Notes: a model not told the origin generated them from the letters alone. Positions 1 through 7,997 are shown, numbered from the stretch's first letter. The stretch is DNA of 28,455 nt from JALOTE01 sp031422195 (GCA_031422195.1 JANOPZ010000013.1:1-28455); one strand, 5' to 3'. Made by a program: numbers and translations.

Positions 1-422
1 TCAAACACCAAAGCCACATTATGCTGGTAAGCCCATGGCAAAATGCCGTCCTTAAACTCCGTCACTTGCTTGCCGTCGCGCACCACGATGGCGTCTTTAC
101 CGACGAGATCGATGCGCGATACATGGCTGTCAAGGTTGATACGCACGCATGGCCAGTTCAGCCGCGCGGCAACCTGTTCAATATGGGTGGATTTGCCTGT
201 GCCGTGATAGCCGGACACCATCACGCGGCGGTTATGAGAAAAACCTGCCAAGATGGCCATCGTTGTCAGCGGGTCAAACAGGTAATCGGCGTCAATTTCC
301 GGCACTTGGCCTTCGCGCACCGAATAGGCAGGCACCATCATATCAGATGCAAAGCCAAAAGTTTTGCCAACGTTGATTTTGGTATCGGGCAAAAGGGATA
401 GTTCGCGGCTCATTTGGTTCAT
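1..422 (-). CDS. cobS: Cobaltochelatase subunit CobS (5' part only)
   Basis: This is the N-terminal 140 residues of CobS, the AAA+ ATPase subunit of the aerobic CobNST cobaltochelatase, which inserts cobalt into hydrogenobyrinate diamide during cobalamin synthesis in the cytoplasm. The fragment reads MNQMSRELSLLPDTK at its start, then a Walker A motif GYHGTGKST at residues 71-79, followed by the family-typical stretch RINLDSHVSRIDLVGKDA. The rest runs off the left edge. Two in-frame ATGs exist, at 422 and 413. I chose 422, but neither has a strong Shine-Dalgarno sequence, so 413 is possible. The J-domain gene upstream on the same strand is a common cobS neighbour in Hyphomicrobiales. Identification is confident; only the start is uncertain. 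Confidence 0.93.
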   Translation of the reverse strand, partial: MNQMSRELSLLPDTKINVGKTFGFASDMMVPAYSVREGQVPEIDADYLFDPLTTMAILAGFSHNRRVMVSGYHGTGKSTHIEQVAARLNWPCVRINLDSHVSRIDLVGKDAIVVRDGKQVTEFKDGILPWAYQHNVALVF

Positions 423-449
423 CGGTTTAATACCCGTGTTTCATCAATC

Positions 450-455
450 ATTATA
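450..455 (-). promoter_or_regulatory. Candidate -10 element for cobS
   Basis: On the minus strand this hexamer reads TATAAT, a perfect -10 match. It lies 28 bases ahead of the cobS ATG at 422, inside the 160-base gap between the J-domain gene and cobS. No good -35 hexamer is visible at 16-18 bases upstream, so this may be an activator-dependent promoter or chance in an AT-rich spot. Confidence 0.3.
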
Positions 456-549
456 TTTAAGTTCGTTTAGCTCTAGCTATTTGCAGCGCAGCGCGAAAGG
501 GATGAAATAGCGCAGTGACAACCAAAGTGCCGCGGGCCTTTGACACACT

Positions 550-597
550 TTCAATCGCAGTGACCCTCAATCGCAATGAGCTTCAATCGCAATGACC
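550..597 (-). repeat. Three tandem copies of a 16-base repeat
   Basis: Three adjacent 16-base units occupy 582-597, 566-581 and 550-565. On the minus strand they read GGTCATTGCGATTGAA, GCTCATTGCGATTGAG and GGTCACTGCGATTGAA. The first unit supplies the last codons and the TGA stop of the J-domain gene; the other two lie in its 3' untranslated region. The unit length is not a multiple of three, and only the first copy is translated. Confidence 0.85.
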
Positions 598-1206
598 GGC
601 CTTCTTTAGCAAACGATACGCTTTGATCACTTCGGCCAACCGCTCTTCCGAACCGCGCACGCCGCCATTGGAATCCGGATGGTGCTGTTTAACCAGTTCG
701 GTGTAGCGCGCGCGAATAGCTTCGCCTGCAGTATTATCTTTAAGCCCAAGCGTTTTTAACGCTTGGCTTTCAAGCGGTTTCATCGCCCGCGCACGGGGCG
801 CAGAAGCGGTGCCAAAAGCGGTTTCGCCCACGCGCTTGTAATAGCCTGCGCGCCCCGAACGGATTGTGGTCGGGTTGACAGAGGCGTTAACCGACCCGCT
901 TGTGCCCATTTTCCATGTCGGCCTGTCGCCAGTCATGGCAGAGCGCTGCATCGAGGCTATCTCGGTATCTTCAAGGCCGGAGAAATAATTATAGGTCTTA
1001 TTATACTCGCGCACATGCTCGGTGCAAAACATAAAAAACTCGTTTTCACGATTGCGGCCCGCAGGCGCACGATGCTGGGCGGGTTTTTGGCAGCCATCCC
1101 ATTGGCAAACGCCAGCCGCCTTTGGCGCAGCCGAAGGGGGAGCCTTTGCTGCAGCGCCGCGTGGCTTAATGCGGATTTTATCAAATAGTTTGGATTCGGT
1201 GGCCAT
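583..1206 (-). CDS. J-domain (DnaJ-like) protein
   Basis: A 207-residue protein with a C-terminal J domain. The HPD motif that stimulates Hsp70 (DnaK) ATPase is at residues 176-178, in the stretch YTELVKQHHPDSNGG. The N-terminus (SKLFDKIRIKPRG) and a Cys-containing middle (CQWDGCQKPAQHR, then FFMFCTEHVREYN) resemble the alphaproteobacterial J-domain proteins encoded beside cobS. The paired cysteines could bind metal, but that is a guess. There is no signal peptide or membrane segment. The ATG at 1206 fits the family N-terminus, although no strong Shine-Dalgarno is visible. It diverges from bolA. It is a specialised DnaJ-domain protein rather than DnaJ itself, since the Gly/Phe and zinc-finger domains are absent. 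Its client is unknown. Confidence 0.88.
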   Translation of the reverse strand: MATESKLFDKIRIKPRGAAAKAPPSAAPKAAGVCQWDGCQKPAQHRAPAGRNRENEFFMFCTEHVREYNKTYNYFSGLEDTEIASMQRSAMTGDRPTWKMGTSGSVNASVNPTTIRSGRAGYYKRVGETAFGTASAPRARAMKPLESQALKTLGLKDNTAGEAIRARYTELVKQHHPDSNGGVRGSEERLAEVIKAYRLLKKAGHCD

Positions 1207-1221
1207 GACGGCTATCTACGG

Positions 1222-1250
1222 TTGAAGCCCTTAGCTGACAAGGGCATTAT
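1222..1250 (+). promoter_or_regulatory. Candidate bolA promoter with inverted repeat in the spacer
   Basis: A TTGAAG (-35, 1222-1227) and a CATTAT (-10, 1245-1250) are spaced by 17 bases, each matching the consensus at four of six positions. They would give a leader of about 36 nt before the bolA ATG. The spacer contains the perfect inverted repeat GCCCTT-N7-AAGGGC at 1227-1245, which could be an operator. The same gap must also hold the promoter of the divergent J-domain gene. Confidence 0.35.
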
Positions 1251-1292
1251 CAAAATGGCGTGCAAAAGCCGCATGTATTGTTAGGATTACCA

Positions 1293-1580
1293 ATGACCAT
1301 TTCGGCCTCAATCACCCAAAAGCTAACCTTAGCGTTTAACCCAGCCCACCTTGAGGTTATCAATGAAAGCCATATGCATGCCGGCCATCAAGAAAAATTT
1401 GATGGCGCTGGCGAAACCCATTTCCGTATCCGCATTGTCACAGACGCGTTTACAGGCAAAAGCCGCATCGAACGCCATCGCGCCATTACCGGGCTATTGA
1501 CCGAAGAATTATCGGGTGAACTGCACGCGCTTGCCATTGAGGCGAGCGCGCCGGGCGAACCCGTGCGCCGCGCGATGTGA
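1293..1580 (+). CDS. bolA: BolA family protein
   Basis: A 95-residue BolA/IbaG-family protein. Such proteins partner with monothiol glutaredoxins and handle [2Fe-2S] clusters in the cytoplasm; E. coli BolA is also a morphology and stress factor. Visible family features are the LEVINESHMHAGH segment, which holds the conserved histidines, and FRIRIVTDAFTGKSRIERHRAI, which forms the core helix-strand part. I chose ATG at 1293 because AGGA (1283-1286) sits 6 bases upstream. A GTG at 1260 would add 11 residues unlike the family. The gene ends 14 bases before the convergent GH1 stop, with no obvious terminator between them. Whether it is the BolA or the IbaG type cannot be settled by eye. Confidence 0.93.
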   Translation: MTISASITQKLTLAFNPAHLEVINESHMHAGHQEKFDGAGETHFRIRIVTDAFTGKSRIERHRAITGLLTEELSGELHALAIEASAPGEPVRRAM

Positions 1581-1594
1581 ACGCCGCTTACCCT

Positions 1595-2968
1595 TCAACC
1601 CCTACTGCCAATCAAATGGGCATACCAATGGCCGCTGGCTTTAACCGTGCGCACCTGCGTCGAATAATTGACATGCACAATGCCAAAACGAGCCCCATAG
1701 CCTTCGGCCCATTCAAAATTATCCATCAACGACCACAGGAAATAGCCGCGGATATCGATGCCGCTTTCCACCATATTGGCGATTTGTTCAATGTGGGTTT
1801 CAAGATAACCGAGCCGCATGGTGTCGTGCACTTGGCCATCGCGAATATCAGTGTTGTCGCAAGCGCCGTTTTCGGTGATGTAGATCGGCGGCAACGTGTA
1901 GCGTTTTTGCAGCTCAGTAACACAATGGGTGAAGGCCTCGGGCACAATATCCCAGCCAAGATCGGTCTTGGCAACATCTGTGCGCCGCGCCGCGCGGGCG
2001 CGGGGCCAATGCTGACTTTTTCCATTTAGATTTGGCGCATCATAAACATATTCCGGCGTGTAGTAATTAACGCCGGTAAAATCACCAGGCTGATGAATAT
2101 CAGCCATATCGCCTTGCCAATCAGGCGGCAGCAAATGGCCAAGTTCGTCGGTCAATTCTTGCGGGTATTCGCCTGCATAAACCGGGCCATAAAACGCCCC
2201 ATTGTTGAACAAAAATGCGCGCTCCGCCGCCTCTTCGTCGCGTGAAGTCGCTTCACCTGCATAGATCGATTGCGGGTTGAGAACGAGGCCAGCCGGGACA
2301 TTTGAATTGACAGATTTGATCGCTTGCATCGCCAGCCCGTGTGCAAGGTTTACATGGTGCACAGCGTGCATGGCAGCTTTTAGATCGGTGAGGCCGGGAG
2401 CATGAATGCCATAAAGATGGCTCAAATAACAAATGCACCATGGCTCATTGAGTGTGCAAATCGCCGCCAGCCGGTCACCGAAATTTTGAGTGAGAATTTC
2501 GGCATAATCAGCAAAGGCTTTGGGCGTGTCGCGGTTGCGCCAGCCTCCTAAGAGAGCATTTTTATCTTCAAGGGCCTGCGGCAAATCCCAATGATAAAAT
2601 GTTGCGAAGGGTTTGATACCGCGCGCGAGCAAGCCGTCAATCATGCGGTCATAAAACGATAGGCCCGCTATCAGCGCTTTGCCTTTGCCGTTTGGCTGGA
2701 TGCGCGGCCAAGCGATGGAAAACCGGTAGGCCTGCACGCCCAGGCTTTTGAGGAGATCAAGGTCCGTTTCAAGGCGGTTATAATGATCGCAGGCGATTGC
2801 GCCGGTATCACCGTTTTTTACTTTGCCGGGAGTCGCAGAAAATGTGTCCCAAATTGAAGGGCCGCGCCCGTCAGCAGTATTTGCACCTTCCAATTGATAG
2901 GCGGCAGTGGCCGAGCCAAACAAAAACGAAGCCGGAAACCGGCGGGCCAAATGTTCAGCACTTTTCAT
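1595..2968 (-). CDS. GH1 family beta-glucosidase
   Basis: A 457-residue glycoside hydrolase family 1 enzyme, the usual length for bacterial beta-glucosidases. The acid/base Glu is E175 in the TLNEP motif and the nucleophile Glu is E366 in ITENG. The N-terminal signature FLFGSATAAYQLEGA and the glycone-site motif SLMDNFEWAEGYGARFG are intact. It would hydrolyse beta-linked glucosides or galactosides by a retaining mechanism. No signal peptide is seen, so it is probably cytoplasmic and acts on imported oligosaccharides. The start ATG is preceded by GGGGA at good spacing. The hybrid histidine kinase ends 53 bases upstream on the same strand, so co-transcription is possible. No sugar transporter or LacI regulator is in the window, so the substrate stays open. 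Confidence 0.95.
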   Translation of the reverse strand: MKSAEHLARRFPASFLFGSATAAYQLEGANTADGRGPSIWDTFSATPGKVKNGDTGAIACDHYNRLETDLDLLKSLGVQAYRFSIAWPRIQPNGKGKALIAGLSFYDRMIDGLLARGIKPFATFYHWDLPQALEDKNALLGGWRNRDTPKAFADYAEILTQNFGDRLAAICTLNEPWCICYLSHLYGIHAPGLTDLKAAMHAVHHVNLAHGLAMQAIKSVNSNVPAGLVLNPQSIYAGEATSRDEEAAERAFLFNNGAFYGPVYAGEYPQELTDELGHLLPPDWQGDMADIHQPGDFTGVNYYTPEYVYDAPNLNGKSQHWPRARAARRTDVAKTDLGWDIVPEAFTHCVTELQKRYTLPPIYITENGACDNTDIRDGQVHDTMRLGYLETHIEQIANMVESGIDIRGYFLWSLMDNFEWAEGYGARFGIVHVNYSTQVRTVKASGHWYAHLIGSRG

Positions 2969-3021
2969 AGTCGAATCCCCGTGTGTGGCACAGGCTTAAG
3001 CCAAGCTTGTCCAACCCGCAA

Positions 3022-6000
3022 TCAAGCTATCTTGCGGGCTACATTTGGCATCCATTGTGCAATTTTGCCAAGCAAAGCTTCTGGGCTGATCGGCTTTGCC
3101 AAATGGTCGTTCATGCCGGCTTTGAGGCAGCTTTCGCGGTCTTCGCCGGTGGCGCTGGCGGTGACTGCGATGATGGGCACGCTGTCGCCACCCAGTGCAG
3201 CCATAGCGCGGATCGCTTTTGTTGCTTCAAATCCATTAAGCTTGGGCATGCCAATATCCATCAAAATCAGGCTTGGCTGCATGTCTTGAAAAGCTTCCAC
3301 GGCCAATTCGCCATTAGCAACGATTTGATAGGCCAGACCGCTTCCGGACAATATTTGCGTAAAAACAAGCTGGTTGATGGGGTTATCTTCGGCAATCAAC
3401 AAATCAACACGCGAAAGGCGGGGTCGCTCGGCCTTAGTGTTTTGGTCAATCAAGAATGGCTTTGAAGTTTCAATAACATCGGTTTTTGCCTGCAAAGCGC
3501 CAATGACGTGGTGGTACAAAGCGGCCAGTTTAACCGGTAGTGTCAGCAATGAATGCACGTTTAATGCAGCTTTTACCTGCTCTGTTATAGTAGCGTTGAT
3601 CGGCGCTAAAAACAGTTTTGTTGCTGGTGGGCATGGCCATTCGCTGTCAATCAGATAGCCGATTTCAATGCAACTCATCGTCGGTTTATTACAACCAATC
3701 AGCACCAGATCTATCATGTGCCCTTCCCGCTTAAGAGCCTTTGCCAATGCTACGGCAGTATGCGGGCTTTCAACAGCAGCAACATCAAAACCCCAAAATT
3801 TAAGAGGCTCCATAAGGCTGCGACACCACTCAGCATTAGCGTCAATAATCAGTACACGCTTTGCCCGTAAAGCATCCGACATTGGTGTCGAAGGCGCGCG
3901 CACATCAGTGCATCCCATTGGCAAATCGACATAAAATGTTGAACCCTTGCCCAAAGTGCTCTGCACGCGGCAAAGACCGCCCATCATTTTTGCCAGCTTG
4001 GAGACAATTGAAAGACCAAGGCCAGTGCCTTCAACTTTCGCAAAATCAGACGAACTTATTTGAGCGAAGCGATCGAAGATCATATCAATTTTATCTGCCG
4101 GTATGCCACGGCCGGTATCAGAAACCATCAATTCCAAATCGATCTGGCCGGTTTTAATTTCGCGTCCTCTAACCGAAACTTTGATCTGGCCATTCTCGGT
4201 GAATTTAACAGCATTGCTGAGTAAATTAGTGACGATTTGCCGGAAACGGCCCTCATCACCAATCAAAATGGCTGGAAGATCCGGCTGTATAGAGATTATG
4301 ATATCGGTTTCTTTTTCAATCGCTTTGGCAACCATCATTTCGGCGACATCTTCAATCGCTGCACGCAGCGGGAAAGATGTTGATTCCAAGTTCAGAGCAC
4401 CGCTTTCAATCTTTGTGTATTCCAAAATTGAATTGATCGTTGCCAGCAAAGTTTCGCCAGATTTACGAATGATTTCCACAAAAACGCGTTGCCGCTCATC
4501 CAGCGTGCTATGCTGCAAAAGCTCTGTCATCGACAAAACACCGTTCATAGGCGTTCTAATTTCATGGCTCATATGGGCTAGAAAATCGGACTTGGCTTTA
4601 TCTGCGCTTTCGGCACGACGACTGGCTGCTGCCATCGCATGTTCGCGCTGTCGCAGAGCGGTAATATCAAACATATATCCGGCGACGTAGTGCTTTCCGG
4701 ATGTTGTCGTCATACGGGATTTGCGTAAAATGCGCGTTTTCTGGACGCCGTCTTCAAAATGATCCTCTTCAAGCTCGTAGGTTGCGCCACTTTCAAGCAA
4801 CGCCAATTCTGAAGCTTCAAAGAGTGCGGCTTCGGCAGCGCTTACGCAGAACGCAGCACGTTTGCCGGGAAAGTCCTTTGCATTGCTGTTTAGTATTTTT
4901 GCAAAGGCATCATTACAGAATACAAAATTTAGATCGGCATCTTTCACAAAAACCGGCTCGGAAAGATTATTTATGACGGTTTGTGCCAACAACGCATCTT
5001 CAAGGGCTGCGGTCAGCGATTTTTCTTTGGTTTTAATTTCGGTAATGTCGGTGCGAATGTCGACTTTCTCACCGTTCGGCGAAAGGGTGACGCGTCTTAA
5101 AATCCAGCGGCCGTCGGGAAGAGTGTAAATATCTTCGATTTCCGCGTCTTCACGCATCGAGCGTAGATCTTCAGCAAGCCATTGATCAGCATCATGACAA
5201 GCTTTCGCAACTTGACCGTGTTCGATGATTCTAACGATGATACTTTCATAAGTCTCGCCTTCGGCAAACGGCACACCGACGCTGATAAGGTCGTGGAAGC
5301 GTTCATTGCACATTAGCAACGTGTTAGCAGTGTCCCATAATGCAAAACCCGTTGAAAGGCCTTCCACCGTGTTGCGCAAACGCTCGCGGCTTTTCTGGGT
5401 TTTGTAACTGGCATCAGCCAGAATGGTGTCTCGCTCAACTTGGTCGGTGACATCAACGCGCACGCTGATAAATGTCCCATCATCAAGTCTCTTCGAAAAC
5501 TGCTTGAGTGAACGGCCATTGGCAAGGCGCGTAATGTTTGCATAAACGCCAACTTCATACTGTCCTAGCCGCTCGGCTATCCATTTTTGCCGTGTTTCGG
5601 CCTGTGTTTCTCCCAATTCAAATGGTGAAACAGTTACCATTTTACGGTCGAACGTGGCTTCAAGAATGTCTTCGATTTTTGCGCCAGGGACCAATATATC
5701 GGCAATGACACTGTACATATTACGGTACAGATGGTTGCAAGCAATCAGGCGGTTTTCTTTATCATAAAGCGAAATGCCAACTGGCACGGATTCAAATACT
5801 TCTTGCATCAGTTTTTCGACGCGCGATAACTGGTCCGCTGCATTTTTCAGGCCAGACTCAATAAATACCTGTTCGGAAAGCCCGCGCGAAATACCAATAT
5901 AGCCAGTAAACTGTCCTTTTGCGCCAAATTGCGGTGTCCCTGAGATCGAGACCCATAGTTTATTTTGTGTTTTGCCAGAAGAGCGGAACACAAAATCCTT

Positions 6001-6294
6001 GAATGAGCGGTGGTTTTCCAGATCATCAATATGCGCCAGCATTGCCGGTGTTAAAGCATCCGCTCCAAAAAAACATTCGCGCCGTGTGCGACCAAGCGAG
6101 TGCTGGGCTTCAAGGCCGGTGGCGGCCTCCATAGCGGAGCTGATAAAAGTGAAACGATGTTCTGCATCGGTTTCCCAGACCCACGACTGTCCAAGACATA
6201 GAAGACCAGACAATTGATCTGGCGTATAGCGTTGCGCCAAGGCAAGCGTATTTTGTGAAAGCCTTGCAGCCTCAATAATGGCAGTATTTGCCAT
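3022..6294 (-). CDS. Soluble multi-PAS hybrid histidine kinase with one degenerate receiver
   Basis: A 1090-residue sensor kinase. Approximate order: PAS-like domains at 31-140, 158-290, 303-425 and 440-555; HisKA with the phospho-accepting H577 in HMSHEIRTP; HATPase with the N box NLLSNAVKFTENG near 690 and DTGRGIP and GTGLGLSI boxes; receiver-like domain 1 at about 808-925; receiver 2 at about 962-1085 with D1013 in LILMDIGMP. Receiver 1 reads LVLIGCNKP where LVLxDxxMP is expected, so Gly 867 replaces the phosphoacceptor Asp, and its acidic pocket is partly lost (IIDANAE). Receiver 2 keeps AEDN. No membrane segment or HPt domain is seen, so phosphorelay would need a separate HPt protein. 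I chose ATG at 6294; a TTG at 6333 would add 13 residues. Neither has a strong Shine-Dalgarno. The signal is unknown. Confidence 0.93.
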   Translation of the reverse strand: MANTAIIEAARLSQNTLALAQRYTPDQLSGLLCLGQSWVWETDAEHRFTFISSAMEAATGLEAQHSLGRTRRECFFGADALTPAMLAHIDDLENHRSFKDFVFRSSGKTQNKLWVSISGTPQFGAKGQFTGYIGISRGLSEQVFIESGLKNAADQLSRVEKLMQEVFESVPVGISLYDKENRLIACNHLYRNMYSVIADILVPGAKIEDILEATFDRKMVTVSPFELGETQAETRQKWIAERLGQYEVGVYANITRLANGRSLKQFSKRLDDGTFISVRVDVTDQVERDTILADASYKTQKSRERLRNTVEGLSTGFALWDTANTLLMCNERFHDLISVGVPFAEGETYESIIVRIIEHGQVAKACHDADQWLAEDLRSMREDAEIEDIYTLPDGRWILRRVTLSPNGEKVDIRTDITEIKTKEKSLTAALEDALLAQTVINNLSEPVFVKDADLNFVFCNDAFAKILNSNAKDFPGKRAAFCVSAAEAALFEASELALLESGATYELEEDHFEDGVQKTRILRKSRMTTTSGKHYVAGYMFDITALRQREHAMAAASRRAESADKAKSDFLAHMSHEIRTPMNGVLSMTELLQHSTLDERQRVFVEIIRKSGETLLATINSILEYTKIESGALNLESTSFPLRAAIEDVAEMMVAKAIEKETDIIISIQPDLPAILIGDEGRFRQIVTNLLSNAVKFTENGQIKVSVRGREIKTGQIDLELMVSDTGRGIPADKIDMIFDRFAQISSSDFAKVEGTGLGLSIVSKLAKMMGGLCRVQSTLGKGSTFYVDLPMGCTDVRAPSTPMSDALRAKRVLIIDANAEWCRSLMEPLKFWGFDVAAVESPHTAVALAKALKREGHMIDLVLIGCNKPTMSCIEIGYLIDSEWPCPPATKLFLAPINATITEQVKAALNVHSLLTLPVKLAALYHHVIGALQAKTDVIETSKPFLIDQNTKAERPRLSRVDLLIAEDNPINQLVFTQILSGSGLAYQIVANGELAVEAFQDMQPSLILMDIGMPKLNGFEATKAIRAMAALGGDSVPIIAVTASATGEDRESCLKAGMNDHLAKPISPEALLGKIAQWMPNVARKIA

Positions 6295-6430
6295 TGTTTC
6301 ACAAATTATTCCCGGCTCAGCCAACTCTACCAACCCTTCAGTAAAACGTAGGTTTGGCAGACAAGGTTTTCGGATTGGTTAAATGTTTACTGCGTTGCTG
6401 ATCGTTTCTAACCTTTTGGTTTTGGGGCTG

Positions 6431-6781
6431 TCAGTTCTTGATCTCTGTCGCAATGGGCCAGGTTCCGACCACGCTTCCGTTCGTCAGAGAAAACAGCATG
6501 ATTGTTTCGGTTCCGTTTAAGCCGCGCAGCCGCAGAGCAATACGGTCGCCGTCAAGGCTTTGATCAACAACACTCATGCCCGACGGTATTAAGAATGTCC
6601 CTTCCCGCGCGATATTGCCCGACGGGACACCGTAGGCCTTATAGACAATTGCACCCAGCACTGCGAAAAGCCCCACCATCATGATGCCAATTGATACCAC
6701 CATTAAACGCGCCAAGCGCTTGCGTACCGCTTCAAGGGCTGGATCAAGCGGCTTTTCGTCATCAATATCAGCGGCGTTCAT
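6431..6781 (-). CDS. Small single-pass membrane protein, DUF6476-like
   Basis: A 116-residue protein with an acidic/basic N-terminus, one strongly hydrophobic helix at about residues 25-47 (LMVVSIGIMMVGLFAVLGAIVY) and a periplasmic-looking C-terminal domain of about 65 residues. The latter appears rich in beta-strand (DRIALRLRGLNGTETIMLFSL). It resembles the DUF6476 proteins found beside rluD in Hyphomicrobiales; this recognition is from memory of the family and not certain. No catalytic motif is visible. GAG lies 6 bases ahead of the ATG. It diverges from rluD with only 32 bases between the starts. Function is unknown. Confidence 0.8.
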   Translation of the reverse strand: MNAADIDDEKPLDPALEAVRKRLARLMVVSIGIMMVGLFAVLGAIVYKAYGVPSGNIAREGTFLIPSGMSVVDQSLDGDRIALRLRGLNGTETIMLFSLTNGSVVGTWPIATEIKN

Positions 6782-6813
6782 CGTATTCTCGTTTCAGCAA
6801 GTGGGGTTCTATT

Positions 6814-7848
6814 ATGGTTGAGGCAGATAGCGAACACGCCGCAGATGTCAAACGTTTCACCGTTGAAGCGCCGCAAGCGGGCGTTCGCCTGGATGTGTTT
6901 TTGACCACTGAGCTTGCCGGCGAGTTTTCCCGCAGCCGTGTTCAGGCTTTGATCAAGGCCGGGCAAATCAGCGTGGATGGAAAGGCTGAAACCACAGCGA
7001 AACTGAGCATGGCTGAAGGCATGGCTGTGACTATGAATGTGCCGGAAGCAGAACCAGCAACGCCTGTTGCGCAGCATATGGCGCTGGAAATTCTTTATGA
7101 AGACAATGATTTGATCGTGCTCAATAAGCCTGTCGGCCTAACAGTTCACCCCGGTGCAGGCATGCCCGACGGTACATTGGTGAATGCGCTGCTCGCCCAT
7201 TGCGGCGACAGCCTGTCTGGCATTGGCGGCGTTAAGCGCCCGGGTATTGTGCACCGGCTCGACCGCGATACCAGCGGCGTGATGGTGATTGCCAAAAACG
7301 ACCGCGCTCACAAAAAACTGTCAGCGCAATTTGCCGACCATGGCCGGACCGGACCGTTAGAGCGGGCTTATCTGGCCTTGGTTTGGGGGGCTCCGCCGCG
7401 CCCGATGGGCACGATTTCGGCCATGCTCGGGCGCTCATCAAATGATCGGACAAAGCGCGCTGTTGTTGCCGCCTCTCACCCTGACGCACGCGAAGCGATT
7501 ACCCATTACCGTGTTCTGGCGCGATATGGCGATGTGAGTAAGCCTGTCGCCAGCCTTATTGAATGCCAGCTTGAAACGGGACGCACCCATCAGATCCGTG
7601 TGCATATGGCCCATATCGGCAACCCGTTAATTGGTGACCCGCTTTATGGGCGCGGGTTTATAACCCGTATTGCAGCGTTGCCGGAATCACTACAGATCGC
7701 AATAAATCTGCTTGACCGACAGGCGCTTCATGCCGTGATGTTGGCATTTGAGCACCCAAAAACACAAGAGACGTTGAGTTTTGAAACTGATCCACCGGCC
7801 GATTTTGCTGCGGTTAAAGCTGAATTTGAAGCGCTTCCTGCAAAATAG
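6814..7848 (+). CDS. rluD: 23S rRNA pseudouridine synthase, RluD family
   Basis: A 344-residue RluA/RluD-family enzyme that isomerises uridines to pseudouridine in RNA. RluD acts on helix 69 of 23S rRNA during late 50S assembly. An S4 RNA-binding domain (RLDVFLTTELAGEFSRSRVQ) spans roughly residues 24-80. The catalytic domain carries the HRLDRDTSG motif, with catalytic Asp at D150, and the later ETGRTHQIRVHMAHIGNPLIGDPLYG motif, which here covers the family fold's conserved end. I chose ATG at 6814 because GGGG lies about 8 bases upstream and the S4 domain then starts at the usual place; a longer frame to 6691 would overlap the divergent gene. Specificity among RluA, RluC and RluD is inferred from the S4 domain and from the adjacency to rpoH. 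Confidence 0.93.
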   Translation: MVEADSEHAADVKRFTVEAPQAGVRLDVFLTTELAGEFSRSRVQALIKAGQISVDGKAETTAKLSMAEGMAVTMNVPEAEPATPVAQHMALEILYEDNDLIVLNKPVGLTVHPGAGMPDGTLVNALLAHCGDSLSGIGGVKRPGIVHRLDRDTSGVMVIAKNDRAHKKLSAQFADHGRTGPLERAYLALVWGAPPRPMGTISAMLGRSSNDRTKRAVVAASHPDAREAITHYRVLARYGDVSKPVASLIECQLETGRTHQIRVHMAHIGNPLIGDPLYGRGFITRIAALPESLQIAINLLDRQALHAVMLAFEHPKTQETLSFETDPPADFAAVKAEFEALPAK

Positions 7849-7890
7849 GTCCACAAATGAGTGCACGTGCAAAAATATTTCGGTTACGGC

Positions 7891-7918
7891 CTTAAATCGC
7901 CAAATTCGTAATTATATG
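7891..7918 (+). promoter_or_regulatory. Candidate rpoH promoter
   Basis: CTTAAA at 7891-7896 and TATATG at 7913-7918 are separated by 16 bases. CTTAAA is one base off CTTGAA, the heat-shock type -35, so this could be a sigma-70 or a self-activating sigma-32 promoter. Transcription would begin near 7925, about 73 bases before the rpoH ATG, right at a hairpin (7925-7949). Confidence 0.28.
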
Positions 7919-7924
7919 CACATG

Positions 7925-7949
7925 ACGTGGTGCCGCTGGTGGGCCACGT
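7925..7949 (+). promoter_or_regulatory. Hairpin in the rpoH 5' leader
   Basis: ACGTGG at 7925-7930 pairs perfectly with CCACGT at 7944-7949 around a 13-base loop. It lies about 50 bases ahead of the rpoH start codon. It could be a leader structure affecting mRNA stability or translation, but it does not cover the Shine-Dalgarno sequence (GGGG near 7987), so a thermosensor role is not evident. Confidence 0.3.
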
Positions 7950-7997
7950 ATTCTTTGGCCGCTTTGTGGCAAGAATTACAAATAGAGGGGTGCTAAA

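Noticed and set aside
763..1188. 141-residue open frame on the plus strand
   Set aside because: Antisense to the J-domain gene with no family resemblance.
1577..2029. 150-residue open frame on the plus strand
   Set aside because: Antisense to the GH1 gene, whose catalytic motifs fix the real frame.
4103..4690. 195-residue open frame on the plus strand
   Set aside because: It lies wholly antisense to the histidine kinase HisKA/HATPase region, has no recognisable motif and no Shine-Dalgarno; the opposite strand is certain.
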